A stretch of 64,000 nucleotides of DNA, taken from positions 7,508,503-7,572,502 of the forward strand of contig OX155972.1 of NCBI GenBank assembly GCA_944548615.1, read 5' to 3'. The translations under genes and the position numbers were made by a program. This document shows, piece by piece, positions 33,501 to 44,744 of the stretch. Position 1 is the stretch's first letter; the number at the start of each line of letters is the position of its first letter. The notes under the pieces are model-generated. The model worked only from the letters and a program-made list of their open reading frames with translations, ran no database searches and was not told the DNA's origin. Source of the stretch: Micropterix aruncella (Eukaryota; Arthropoda; Insecta; Lepidoptera; Micropterigidae).

Positions 33501-34025
33501 GACAGCCCTCTATGCAGAGGATGCATGGAGGAAGAAGAAACGCCACAGCATGTGCTCATGGAATGCAGGAGCGTGGCAGAGCAACGGGCAAAAATACTGC
33601 AATCTCCAGCATCTCTCCCGGAGGCCTGTAGCAACCCAAACAGGCTGCTAACCTTCTGGGACAGCCTGGGTTGGCTGGAGTAACATAAATGGAAACATGA
33701 GCCACGCACAACGGCCCAATCAAGAGGCCAAGTGCGGGAAAAAGCCCAGCCAAACTAACTAAACTAATGCCTACAAAAAAGTCACCGACAGCATATGTCT
33801 AACTTTTATAGAGATAAGACACTCACAAATAAAACACTCACAAGAAGACGGTAATATAGTCAAATTGGCATGCAAATACATACATACATATGCAGTAAAA
33901 ATATAACCCTTCTTTTGGCAGTCAGGAAATAAATCATAGTTCTCAGTACTAACCAAACCATACTCATAATTTCATCACAAGTAAAAAGTTTTATCGCCCA
34001 ACGAGGTGGGCACGGGTCAGCTAGT
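30592..34025 (+). mobile_element. Non-autonomous Helitron carrying a nested LINE
   Basis: Starts TCTATACTAATCTATACTAA and ends with a hairpin (GCCCAACGAGGTGGGC) and CTAGT, between host A and T as Helitrons do. It matches 59469-60353, which lacks the LINE. The LINE body spans 30770-33764 with 13 bp target duplications TAATGCCTACAAA at 30757-30769 and 33765-33777. Confidence 0.82.
30759..33683 (+). CDS. LINE ORF2-type polyprotein: RT, RNase H, zinc motif (5'-truncated)
   Basis: Non-LTR retrotransposon polyprotein. The RT domain spans about residues 250-520, with FRPISLTS, DIEGAFDKT, GCPQGGVLSPLLWN and the catalytic YADD at about 440. The RNase H domain is at about 700-825, with YTDGSK, AECIGI, VSDSAS and GHSDSLGNDAADELA, so the catalytic acidic residues are present. 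A C-terminal CRGCMEEEETPQHVLMEC motif follows. There are no internal stops. The AP-endonuclease expected upstream is missing: the element was truncated on insertion, and the first ATG (30759) lies inside the target duplication, so the N-terminus is host-derived. RNase H points to the I/R1/Jockey group; the exact clade is unsure. The 3' end has no poly(A). Confidence 0.9.
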   Translation: MPTNNPRKTDITGYTNLLNKALGDKQLTNAALSTENIETNVQILTTTLVSSFELACPVVKPKDPGKSSWWGPELERLRRGLRTLFNRAKNTRTSEDWDKYKMAQKHYKKRIRFRRTESWHNFCSSINSTNQAGRIKKILAKGEPNLLGSLKKEDGTYTNTDIETSSVLLETHFPGCQITEDPEWPDENYSTPTTQEWEVANKIVTADKIKWALKSFKPFKSAGLDGIFPALLQWQPNHATKYLLPIYRACIAFKYIPKAWREAKVVFLPKPGKEDYSHAKSFRPISLTSFLLKTLERLMDRHLRDGALRNKQLHPQQHAYTKGKSTESALHMVVHKIESALTNKLSTLAAFIDIEGAFDKTMHNSINHALQELKVEPVTIKWITELVSKRAVQIVMNTTTRAKVVKGCPQGGVLSPLLWNIVVDSLIKTLNERGYTTIGYADDLTIMINGSAENMLCKVMRSALQIVEKWCDEHQLSVNPKKTELILFTNKRKLPELQVPKLFNTKLSLSNQVKYLGVILDSKLNWASHIEAKAKRACLTFWQCQRLMGKKWGLNPKITLWLYTSVIRPSLTYGSVVWWPRTQLTTVKARLQRLQRLACVAATGCMRTTPSAALEYLLNMRPLDLVIQEEARAAALRLRANGLWKQNTETPHSKILKRALEEIPLLDAPMDRIICHHVFDRRYNIQLIPEPADHSGTNEVRIYTDGSKTTQGTGAGVFSNDLNIKMSTTLGNLNTIFQAECIGITRAAQAVAAKDVGDVSLKFVSDSASVLQALANNTITSVLVLECHNALQCIAGSNKVTLQWIKGHSDSLGNDAADELAKRGSKEIVYGPEPLMPIPQAQIKTWLRRNTEETHLTEWKKNAGCRQTKNAVPEASKKLARNLTRLKRDKIRKVIGTMTDHCPLNKHLFTIGVTDSPLCRGCMEEEETPQHVLMECRSVAEQRAKILQSPASLPEACSNPNRLLTFWDSLGWLE

Positions 34026-34499
34026 TCAGTATAAAATTAGAGCAGACAAAATTTCCTACAATTCATATTTACAGACTTAATTCCTCCGATGTACCAAACC
34101 ACCGCTAAAGCTCGCTCAAAAATAGTCATTTTATGCAACAAAGTCGATAGCGCGGCTCTATCGCACTTTCAAAATGCCATTTTCTGCGACAGTGACAAAA
34201 ACCATTTTTGAGCGCGCTTTACCGGCGGTTTGGTACATCGAAGGAATTAAATCGATATATATGAATGGTAGAAAATTTTATATACTCTAATTTTGTTTCA
34301 AATAGTCTTTACCAAAAATGCTCTATTCGTGAATTATAAGCGAAAAACAAAATGAAATGCAAAACTTTTGCGGTTTTTCGCGATTTCTGAAAAGTTATCT
34401 CAAATCTGGTGAGATCGCAAAGCCGTTTAGAGAAATACTTTCGGATTTTTTTCCTGAAAAAACTCACATGCTTGGACTAATATGTAAAATCGAAGACTT

Positions 34500-35259
34500 T
34501 CGATAGAATTTCTGTCCTAAAATATTTTACAAATACTCTTTTTATAAGTACATTGCAAAGTAGGCTACACAAATACTGACTACGATTTATTTTATTTAAT
34601 AAATAATTTAGAAGCTCTACTATGTCGAATAAATCGACCACAATTTTCCATAAACTCGATTTGTACGTAAATTGTTCGGAATTTCTTCAGCGCCTATAGG
34701 GTTTAAATATAAAATAACGTGATCAGACCACGACGATGGCGGCAATATAAATTGTTCGAATGTAGGTTGTTCAAAATCGTTGTGTATTTTAAACAAATTC
34801 AAAATGCGTTTAAAACAAATTAATATTGGTAATTAACAGTAACGGTTGTTTATTAAAAAATATCATAAAGAAAGATTCACAAAACCAAATTTCATGCACT
34901 TGTGACTTTTAGAAGCCGTTCAAAATTGGTAAGAAATACAATTTTATTATTTAAAAATGAATTTTGAGACTTGGATTTTCTTTGACTAAACAAATAGGCC
35001 TAGCAGTTATATGTATATTTCATGCACATGGTTAAAGAGAAAAAACAATTCCAGTAGTTAAATTACGCTAGTTTTAGACCAGTAGGTAAAATATGCGAAT
35101 TCTAGGTAAGCTGCTGTTAATAGTTAAAAATTCATGAAGAAAATAGATATATTCATGTAATATTAATAAAAATAATAAAACTCTTTAGTTTTAAGTAAAA
35201 ATGCGAGCTTATCGCTTTGCAGCAATGTCTATCAGCTAACCTTTAACATAAGTATACAC
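34500..35259. other. AT-rich sequence, no gene
   Basis: No supported exon, RNA gene or recognised transposon; the frame at 34620-34802 is unsupported. Confidence 0.3.
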
Positions 35260-35579
35260 TGGGCCCGATTGAGTTTCTTCCTGAACTAAAATAGGAACTT
35301 AGTTCAACCGAACGAGACACAGCAATACGCTAGAGCGGAATGTGAAATGAACTATCGTCGATTTTCCCGCAACAAAACTACCTATCGAACATATATAATC
35401 CCGAATAAATTTGGACACACTTCGTGCGGTATTAGAATTACCTGCTTTATCTTCGGTGGGTAGTTTTAATGCGGAAAAGTGACGTCCGTTCATTTCACAT
35501 TCCGCTCTGACATACTGCTCTGTCTCGTTCACATGAACTAATTTGCGATTTTAGTTCACGAGAAAAACAATCGAGCCCA
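35260..35579. repeat. Foldback MITE with long inverted ends
   Basis: The left end TGGGCCCGATTGAGTTTC continues through GAACTAAAAT to GAGCGGAATGTGAAATGAAC. The inverted counterpart ends at 35579 as AATCGAGCCCA. Arms are about 95 bp with a unique centre of about 130 bp. Confidence 0.82.
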
Positions 35580-36399
35580 CTTAGAGTATATCATTACGCT
35601 GCATTGCAATATCATTGCAATGGATTTAAAAACATTTTAATATCGAAACGCTATCATTAATGCCGTCACTGTAAGGTGGAATATAGTCATTTTTCAGTGG
35701 TCCAGAAAGAATGGCGAAGTATGCGTATTTTCAATACGTCAAAATGCAAAGGTATGGTTCTTGTGCTACAAGACACAACTGACGGCTGGCGGTCAGCTTA
35801 CTTCCGTTAATAGATGGCGAGCTCGTCTAGTTAAAGCATAATGTCCATCGATCACACGAGCAATGCAGTCATTTTAGAATAGTTGTTGAAAGTATTCCAT
35901 GATGGTCATTTTAGATGGCTGGTTGGTTCAAGAAAGGTGAATGCTCTTGGAACGACTGGTAATGGATTTGTTGTTTAATGGTTTGCATGGTGACACTATT
36001 ACAGTACTGGTACTGAAATACTTTTATAAATCGTAGCGTGGTGATTGCCTTGGAATATTGAGTTATCACCACGGAATACTATACACTGCTTTCACGGGTT
36101 TAAAAGCGATATGACATTGCGGTAATAGCATTCAAAAGAATTGGCAGGATGCATCTCACTTCACCACATTGGCATTACAATAATCAGTTGATTTATTGCT
36201 GACATACATAAAGCCCGTATAATACCGCTAGAATTGTAAAGTCGGCAGGAACGTGCTATACGCCAGAAAGAGTCATACAGCATTACACCCTATACTTTAT
36301 CGATCATGGTGATAAGTCTATTTGGAACCGTGTCCTTGTTTGACAATTACATTATTTAGGAATCACGTGTTTGTTTTTATGTCTGTGTGTTGGCTACAA
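35580..36399. other. Unrecognised sequence
   Basis: Mixed composition with short frames only; no motif or family recognised. Confidence 0.25.
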
Positions 36400-36479
36400 A
36401 AAAAAAACTGACAATGACAAAAGAAATACAAATTAATAAAATTAAGTAAAGACGCAGAGAGAAGAAGGAGAAGAAGGAA

Positions 36480-37195
36480 GTTAAGGGGTCTAAGAAGGAG
36501 GAGGATGAGGAACCACCAACCCTGGTTAGGTTATAATAATATTAGTATTAAATGTCCCCTAAACCTGGCCTTGAACGTGATGAGAATGATTTGGGCTATT
36601 CTGAAATTATTCGATAAAGCATTCCAAAGTCGTGCAGCTTCCACGGAAATTAGAAATTATTGCCCTCCAATCTGAGGAAACGGCCGTGCATAGATAGAGC
36701 GGTGAACCTTTCAGCGAGAAAAAGCGCCATTCTCGCCGAAAGGTTCACCGCTGAACACGCCATTCGCGAGGATTCATTATATTCATGTTCATATTCATTT
36801 TACATTATACTGTCATATAATGGTATACAAGTCATGACACAGGTAACACAGATCTTTTTTTATCATAAATATGACATGGAAATGTTAGAAATAGAAAACG
36901 CGAAAAATGGTTAAAAATAGAAAACGCGAGAAAATACAAGGAAATACAAAAAGATAATTAAACACATCTCAAAGACAAGCATTGACACAATTTGATGTTA
37001 CTCTTAATACGAATAATATTCCTCAAGTGATTAACTATAAAGTAGAGAGTTCTAACCTTCTTCATCTCCCTGATGGCAAGCCTCTGTAGTCTACTTCCGT
37101 GCTCCGTGATATGTTCATAATTTCCGAGGCCATAAATTAGTGGGGAACTGTGACATGTAATTTGTATTTATTTCATGAATAAAGACTACTACCAA
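36480..37195 (-). mobile_element. LINE fragments and a 23 bp hairpin
   Basis: The minus strand shows decayed LINE C-terminal coding (around 36545-36650 and 36990-37130, the latter including EHGSRLQRLAIREMKKV). 36698-36752 is an inverted repeat with 23 bp arms (AGCGGTGAACCTTTC...) and a 9 bp loop. 37137-37190 is a plus-oriented copy of the GTGGGGAACTGTGACATG 3' end. Confidence 0.5.
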
Positions 37196-38872
37196 AAAAA
37201 ACGGATACAGATATTCTGTAACCTTTTCACCTTGTTGGCCAGCGGTTCTGATGAGAAAAGCGGCATCGCTATAGTGATGGAACGGAAGAAGCAAAGATTG
37301 GCAGATTGTGCTTTTACTTTTTCCGAGGGTAGGGGGGGGGGGGATTTGAAGCTTATCCAGCGAATAAAACCTGTTGAAGATCTTTCCTCTCATCTCCCTA
37401 ATATGGCGATGCCAGCACAGATTCTAATAGATTCCAAATAATTGACTATTTTAATCCTTAATCTATTTTTGTACATGCTATTGTTGACAATCTAATAGTT
37501 AAATTCATAGCTACTGTAACTACAGTGTAGTTACGACGCTTATTACCTAACACAAATATTTTGGACACGTACAAAATGCGTATTTATTTATTTTCGTCGC
37601 TGTCAATTGGACGCGACGAAAATAAAACGTAATATAATGTAATCGAAATGGATACCAAGGTTCTTCACCTGCACGATATACGGAATATCAGAAATTTTAG
37701 ATGTAGGCTACATGTTGATCCTGATGTGTTTCAGAAGGATTTAGGAGCAAAGCATGACATTTATCCACTCCGATATGATACACGTCTGCGTTAATTGCAG
37801 GGATTGCTGTTTCTATATCATTTGACTAAAAGGGAGAGTAGTTCTGAAAGTCGTCGGCATGAAGGTGGTATTTCGAATTAGGAGAGATAGATAAGGAGTT
37901 GATAAAAAGAGATAAGTCAGTGTGAAGCCGAAACCTTGACCAGAAGGTAGCATTTTATCACTCTTTCCGACATCTTACCACCAACCTTGATCGAGTTGAC
38001 TATAAGGAGTGAAAATTTACCTCATTATAATCGGACAAGAAGAATCGGATAATACAGAATTAAAGGAATCACTACAATCTGAAGAATGACAAAAGTTAGT
38101 TGTCGTTTACCATGACTGTGTTAAGATCATGGGCAACTTGAACTAGAGCATTATATATATGTATTTATAAAAATTCGAATATCACTACAAAAGAAACACT
38201 TTATAATTGTCCAGGGCATTTACCAGACCTGAATCTCTCGAGGATAAAGACTAGCAAAAGAAGCTAAATATAGCTTCAAAACAGGAAAACCACTTTCGAA
38301 ACAAAGGAGCATACCATCGGTTTGGAGACAATGCAAAACTTGGAGAAAAGGTCGCATTAAACACTGGCAAAAAGATTTGACGATCGCTGAAAAAATAGGA
38401 AACAAATCCCACGAATTTCTAAAAGCGTTCATAAATAATAAAAAATATCAAAACGATTTTATCAATTTATCTGATACGTTTGAACTGAATATCACATTCC
38501 TAATTAATATAATTCCTGAATTATGAATCATGAAACATTCCAATTCAAATATATTTATTTTTTAATTAATCATACATCGACTGTCGCTAAGTCTGCCTAA
38601 CTAGGCTACGCCCGTACTAAGATAGGATTGGTAAGTACTGAAAATAAAAACATAACAAATATAATAATATAAAAGATAAAAAAACTATTAGATATTTTGA
38701 AATAACTTCTGAAATTATTATTGATTTATTAAATATTATATTAGGAGGAATTCGCTGGCCAATGATTACAGGATCTCAAGAATCATTTCCCAAATTTAAG
38801 GCAGTATTATTAGAAAACCGGGGTAGATAGAGAATTAATTAATAAATAAATGAAAAAAATATATATTATATA
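37196..38872. other. Decayed sequence, no gene supported
   Basis: Contains a G-run at 37329-37342 and the motif GCCTAACTAGGC near 38602 (LINE 3' UTR type). Around 38260-38470 a lysine-rich plus-strand reading resembles decayed retroelement coding, but it is too broken to name. Confidence 0.3.
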
Positions 38873-39039
38873 ATGATTTTTATTTGTATAATTAAAGGGA
38901 GCAATATATATTTTGGAGAAAACCTACAAATAGTACGAATGTACCGCCATCATGGATTAATAACTGAGTATATGCGTTTAATACCGGTGATTTTATCATT
39001 GTCTTCTTTCCTCAACTCGTACGTTGCCGTCTTTATCCA

Positions 39040-40330
39040 TATGTATATTTATATCCATATCCATATTTAAATCCTTTTGATTTGACAGTTCCCGTGCCTG
39101 CGTAAAAATGTAACGCATTGTACAGTATTCTGTCAAATTTATTTTAATTTTCAGTAATGAATGATGCCTTTATTGTGATATTCGACGTTACATCATAATA
39201 ATGTATAAGTATCACTATGTAACTTCGATGAAATATTACGAATATGTATATATTATCCATGTTTGTCTTCCATCCCCTTCATCCATATTTTGGTTATTTA
39301 TATCTATATTCGTATTTATATCCCTTTGCTTTGACAGTTTTCGTGGCTGCGAGAAAATGTATCGAAATGTTTAGTATTTCGACCAATTAAGGCGACATAA
39401 GACCTGAGAAAAAAATATCTGATATGGGCGGACCCTCGAAGAAATAAGCGGTGTCACTTTTGTAGGGTTTGGATAATAAAAATCGAGCACTGGTAAAGCG
39501 GCAGGAACAGATTCCGGTTGCGGAAATCGGGTGGATACTAAACGTTCGATCGCACTGCTCACATAATAAAACTGTCTTTCCGCAGTGGTGGTACAAGGGT
39601 GGTAATGGTAAGCATAGTGAGCGTAACTCTCAGAGCTCCCTCACGTTTTAATTGTAATTAATAAAGGGCCTAAATTAAAGATGTGGCTAGAGAATTAACC
39701 AGGCAATATAATTAAATTAAAATAAAACACACTCGCCGCTTACATTGTAGGAGTAATCGCGCCTGAAAGTTTTCGAAATCAGTTTAAAGTCTGAATGTAG
39801 AAAACAAAGAGCAACTTTTTGGAGTCCTAATTATAAATTGGTTCCTTATCGAGGGATTTGCTTAGAAACTTTTATTTTTCAAAAAAATCATGCTTACATT
39901 TTTCAAAAAAATCATGAAACAAAAGTTTTTCAAATATGGTCATTCCCAGATATCATGTCACCTTAATTTTTATTTTCAGTTACGAATGATCTATGCATCT
40001 AAAGTGATATTATACGTGTCATAATGATAATTATTATGTATCAGTATGTAAGTTCGGTGAAATATTATGAATATGTATATTATATACATTTGTATATTCC
40101 ATTGACTTCATCCACAAGTATATTTATATCCATATTCATATGTATATCTTTGCTTTGACAGTTCCCGCGCCTGAGAGAAAATGTATAGCATTGTACAGTA
40201 TTTTGACCAATTAATCTTTTGGGAGTTTTCAGCAATGAATGATGATTCTGAAGTAATATTCGACGTAACATAACAATAATTTGTAAGCATCAGTATATAA
40301 CGTCGATGAAATGTTATTAATAAAAAAGGA
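39040..40330 (+). repeat. Tandem array of about 250 bp monomers
   Basis: Monomers start at 39151, 39976 and 40229 (TCAGTAATGAATGAT, TCAGTTACGAATGAT, TCAGCAATGAATGAT), with a partial one before 39151. Common segments include GCTTTGACAGTT and GAAAATGTAT. The spacing is about 250 bp once the MITE at 39391-39962 is removed. Non-coding. Confidence 0.78.
39387..39966 (-). mobile_element. piggyBac-like MITE with TTAA target duplication
   Basis: 572 bp body between TTAA at 39387-39390 and 39963-39966. Ends GGCGACATAAGACC and GGTCATTCCC...ATGTCACC are imperfect inverted repeats. The neighbouring monomer (CAATTAATC at about 40210) shows the empty site with a single TTAA. Related to 6692-7080. No transposase. 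Confidence 0.78.
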
Positions 40331-40594
40331 GTAAAGAGTAAGACGACAGAAGATACCATTAAAATATTTAGTTGTTGAATAGTATAGTATCACATGTAAT
40401 TTGAATAAACAGATATATCCATTGTTATACAGGATGCTGCAGTTAAACCTGATTTTTTAAAATAACTTTAAAAATGTACTAATGCATATTAAATTTTGTT
40501 TATTGTTATCATCTTAATATGCTTTAAAAAGCATTTTAGAAGGACAAACATAATTCCTCACATTTTGAAACCAAAATGATGAGGTCTTTCCCGA

Positions 40595-41110
40595 TCAAGG
40601 CATTCTTTGCAGGCATTTTCTAAAGTTGTTCATCACTTCAAGGAGTGTAGGTTGAGGAGTTCTCTCGATTTCCAGCTGGATTCTTGACTTGAGTCCTCCA
40701 ACCGTACGAGGTCGTTCTTGGTACACTTTACTATTTAGGTACCCCACAAGAAAAAAAACGCACGCTGTGGGATCAGGTGAACGGGGAGACCAAGGAATAG
40801 CTCCGTTCCGGGATATCACTCGATTTGTAAAAACATCTTTGAGAACACCCATGCTCACACGAGCTGTGTGGCTTGTGGCCTCATCTTGTCGAAATAGGGT
40901 CTCAATATTAACAGCATGCTGACGAATCTGAGGAATGAAAAAGGAGCTCTCTGTATTCACGAATACAGCTCACTCTCTTTCGACCGACCGTTGTTGCTTA
41001 GACCACTGTTAAATGACGACTGAGATGCTTCCAGGTGGGGAACACAATAGTAACTTGGCGATTCGCTCCACCTACTTTCCCGGCTTAACCACCCGTTTCA
41101 AAACTTCAGG
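40595..41110 (-). pseudogene. Mariner/Tc1-like transposase remnant
   Basis: The minus-strand frame at 40595-40960 includes LFRQDEATSHTARVSMGVLK and FFLVGYLNSKVYQERPRTVG. This is the second half of a DDE transposase of the insect mariner-like type, including the glutamine-aspartate before the HTA stretch. The position expected to hold the last catalytic aspartate reads valine (ACVFF). Upstream coding is broken, so it is inactive. Frames on the plus strand are shadows. Confidence 0.75.
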
Positions 41111-41382
41111 TTTGACTTCAGAGGACCGCACCATTACTTTGATCGGAAAGGACGTCATCCTTATGATGTTGTATTTAAAACTAGAACCTAAAATGTTTGT
41201 TCTTTTAAAATGCTTTTTTACGTATAACAAGATTGTAACACATAGAAAAATCAAATATGCATCCTCATATTTTTTAAAGTTATTTAAACTTAGGTTTAAC
41301 AGCCGGTTTAAAAGCAGGTTTAACTGCCGCACGCTATGAAAAGGAGGACCCCGGTGAGCCATTGATAAAAACCTATAGTGAA

Positions 41383-41442
41383 ACAATAATTGTGAAAACA
41401 ATAATTGTGAAAACAATAATTGTGAAAACAATAATTGTGAAG
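41383..41442 (+). repeat. 15 bp tandem repeat, four units
   Basis: ACAATAATTGTGAAA is repeated four times, with the last unit ending AAG. Minisatellite. Confidence 0.9.
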
Positions 41443-42888
41443 CTGAATGACAAGTTATCTATAATATAAACCATAAATTGTATTTCATATTTTGACGTCA
41501 CAAAGCATTTTTTTACAAATTCTATTGTGAATAAAAACATTTTGATTTTGATTTTGATTGATTTTGACACAAGCCTCCTCGGGGGAGTTTATAAGAATTT
41601 TGAAAGGGCTTTTACAAAATCCAGCAGAATCGAGTTAAAAGCCGTATATTTCCTATGACAAAGCTAATAAAAATAGTCGGTTTTAGTGCAGTCTTGTCTC
41701 AAAAAAAAAACCGTAATTAATTTGAAGTTGATTTCGCATATATGTATAATGCAATTCTGAATGCCTTATTTGTTAAACGTTATACGATGTACTTTTTAAT
41801 ACGAGGACGGACTGGTGACATAACAAATCGGTCTTTTAAAAACGCAACGTTCAAATTCAACACGTGTTGCCATCCCTTCTTTACTTCACATCAAAATAAG
41901 ATAACTAAACCTAATAAAGATACCTTATCTTCGCTAGATTTTGTGGAATGTGGAAAATGTCGAATGTATTTACTATATGGTAATAAAAAGAGTCCAAATA
42001 TGTAATGTGGCAGTAGAAGCCAAAAATAATGCAATTAGAGATTTATCCAAATTGATATACCTATATCAAATTATGAAATATTTATTCACGATCTCGAAAA
42101 TAATTGTTTGAATCAAAAACAGTCTTTTGGTCAGATGGTAAACTTAACCAGTTTTATTCTGCAGCTCCTCAACTCAACTTGGCTGACCACTATTCACGAG
42201 GCTTCTGTGGCGAACAGACTTGGATTTGAGTATTTGTTATTAACTTGTAAAATATATACCAAAACGAGAGAAAATTTTGAAAGCGAAAGGCATATTAAAT
42301 ATTAACTAAGAACAAAATGTATTTATATTCGCAAAACCTGTTGTTATACAAAATATCGGTTTGATTCATACGATTTTAGTCTACAAACCAAATAAGTAGC
42401 TAAGGGGCATATTCCAACTATTCTGTATTCTCAATATTCAATAATTTAAAATAAACAACATAAACAAACCGACAAACAAAAAATAATACTGTGTTATCAA
42501 CTTTTCAATTAGTTGTATCAGTGTTGGATTTAGTGAGGATTGTAATGGATTAGTAATGGAGTAATCGATTCAATGGGATGGAAATTAGACATTATTTGCA
42601 TTTACACTAATAAAGCAATCATAAACTTTAGGCGAGCCATATTGGTTAGATGTATATTAGTAACACTTAGAAACTAATCGTCCGCATATTTTATCTAATG
42701 GTCTAGAAACCGCATAATGTATCTATTGATTCGAACCAACTTTAAAAATACATTTTTCTAGATTATACTCGGACAGTTGCAGAGCAGTCATATTTAAATT
42801 GGACCTTTTTTAAAGCTGAGTCGAATACTAAAGAATACTGACAATTTGGCGCCCATGACGTTTCGAAATCCTCTCATTTCAACATGAA
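41443..42888. other. Region between the mariner remnant and the oxidase 3' end
   Basis: AT-rich. Two adjoining plus-strand frames (41742-42005, 42108-42305) encode peptides I do not recognise and are interrupted between them. The 3' UTR of the minus-strand oxidase gene should lie in the right part; no clear polyadenylation signal could be chosen. Confidence 0.3.
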
Positions 42889-43205
42889 TTATCTTAATAT
42901 CATCATCATCAGTAATGTGACGCTACAAACCATTACGTATGCATTCGCTCTGATGAAGTCACTAGAAGATGTACCATTTACGTATACTACTGGCCACCAA
43001 TGGTTGATTGATATTACAGGATTTCCATTAGCAGTTGCCGGTACTTCTTGTGGTGCATTTTCTATACCATTCTCTGGTACCCAGTCCCCGCACTGGGGGA
43101 AACCAGTAGGAGTAGGTGGCATATCAGCAGTGTCGCCAACCTTGAAGACTATGGCCATGCCGATCTCCACGTGAAACTCAATGTGACAGTGGTATAACCA
43201 GTAAC
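42889..43205 (-). CDS. Laccase-type multicopper oxidase, last exon (exon 5 of 5 visible)
   Basis: The minus-strand acceptor is tttacag at 43212-43206 and the stop codon is at 42891-42889. It starts YWLYHCHIEFHVEIGMAIVF, the C-terminal copper site of multicopper oxidases: the HCH motif bridges type 1 and type 3 copper, and the later histidine and axial methionine complete the type 1 site. A conserved FPQCGDW follows. The end is unusual: after an acidic/asparagine linker and NGTSSSD comes a hydrophobic tail (AYVMVCSVTLLMMMILR), suggesting a membrane anchor or GPI signal rather than a free enzyme. The exon enters with two bases and completes a glycine codon from the exon at 44167-44287. Confidence 0.9.
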
Positions 43206-44166
43206 CTGTAAAAAATGCAATAAAATGTCAGGAAAAGTAACACCTAGGTGCGTCTAAAGACCGCAATAAAGTATGCGTTATATTACATTTGAGATTTGTA
43301 TACATATATATTTTTTGAAATCGATTGAGTTGCCGGCACTTATCACTTTTCCTACGTGTACCTATGAAATATAGTAAGATACATATGACATTGCTAACGT
43401 CTTGTTTGTATCGATCCACCTCACATCAAATATAAGTCAGCTCTACTGGCCTATGCGATGGTCCCCTTGCTTCAGTGATAGGCTCCCGCCTAGGCTCAGT
43501 AATAGCCTATACGAGTATACTTCTGACACTCAATAGCAACTGCGCGCCACCAATGGACATCTTCCACACGTCAGTCAATTAATAAATATATTTATATATC
43601 ATTAAGATCTATTATTAATGCCATTATATTGGTAAACCCTACACACGAAACCAGACTTCGTCAAATAGTGCAGTACAAAAAACTTTATCAAGACGACGAC
43701 CACGCTCGAGTCATGTGCCCCTAGAGGAGACCATAGTGTCGAACCAATAATCAGATAGCAGCAACTTTCTCTATCTTCTCTATCTCGATTTCCAGCATTT
43801 AAAAGAAAAACGGTTATGTAAACTATAACCATTTTGTAAACGATGACGACCCATATAGACAAACTGGCGCCGATCACGTGTACACGAGACCCCGTGCTGC
43901 AAACCGCTAAAAATCAAATACGGGACACAAAGGAAGCTCCAGTCTAAGTAGTTCTATAGTTATCCAAGCGATGATGCCTCTTGTTCTGCCACAAAAAAAT
44001 AAGTACAAAAACCTGTTGAACCCAGTATGTTTTTCTTCGGACGCCTATGTTTCAATAAGTGATTTTTTATTACAAAACACCTTGAAGTAACTTATAAAAA
44101 AGTAAGTTTTTGTTGTCACGCCCAAACTTCAAAATCTCAAGGGGCCATTTATTAATTTCAATTTAC
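43206..44166. other. Oxidase intron
   Basis: No other feature recognised; the open frames here are short and unsupported. Confidence 0.35.
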
Positions 44167-44287
44167 CTGGATTATCAGCCAGCCATCTCACGATAGTATA
44201 TCCGCCATCCGGTACAGTAACAGTATCCTTAAGTGGAGCACCTTTCAATTTTCTCTTGATTTTACCTTCGGCATCGAGTCTTCTGAT
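44167..44287 (-). CDS. Laccase-type multicopper oxidase, exon 4 of 5 visible
   Basis: Acceptor (ccacag) and donor (G|gtaaat) flank 121 bases that read [14 protein letters not shown], then [20 protein letters not shown]. This is the insect laccase stretch between the HPFHLHGH and HCH copper motifs; the [17 protein letters not shown] segment is diagnostic of the third cupredoxin domain. Entry is in phase 0 after GAG of the exon at 46605-46702, and exit is phase 1 into the last exon. Intact. Confidence 0.9.
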
Positions 44288-44744
44288 CTGTGGACGAAGA
44301 AAAATCTAAATAAAATAACTAATCAAAACAAAAGACTGTGTACCTAATAATAAATAAATAAATACAAACGGGAGCTGCCCTGGAATTCTCCGATCAGGGT
44401 CAGGCCAACAATAATATTATTAATACACTTCTATAATAAAAATAATAATACATTTTTATTGACGATTGTAAGTGGGTTGTACAAAATCGATGGGTACTAC
44501 ATTACAACTGTACGGTTTACCTATAAGGTGTAAAATATTTTCTGTAATTAAATATACTTTTACTCAATTCATAGTGTACGAAATGTGCACGTGCATAGTG
44601 CATAGTGCACGAAATTCACGTGTTTGTATATGTATACAAAAATATATACATTAGACATATTGTAACTCACTTTACTCACTCACTATAACTCACTAACTTA
44701 TATAAGATCGAAGACTATCGCGGTTGTTTGACATTATAAATAGG
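44288..44744. other. Oxidase intron, right of exon 4
   Basis: Contains CTGCCCTGGAATTCTCCGATCAGGG (split here: CTGCCCTGGAATTCTCC, GATCAGGG) at about 44375, of LINE 3' UTR type, and AT-rich sequence. No gene. Confidence 0.3.

Larger units (their letters stand above)
30350..34490. repeat. Large palindromic element hosting a Helitron
   Basis: The left arm (30350-30591, continuing at 34026-34150) is the inverted counterpart of the right arm (about 34160-34490); shared blocks include TTTTTCGCGAT and GATGTACCAAACC. The arms meet near 34154. Without the Helitron (30592-34025) the palindrome would be roughly 700 bp. Class unknown. Confidence 0.7.

Noticed and set aside
41742..42305. Two-part plus-strand protein gene
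   Set aside because: The two frames are separated by stops without convincing splice sites, and no family is recognisable.
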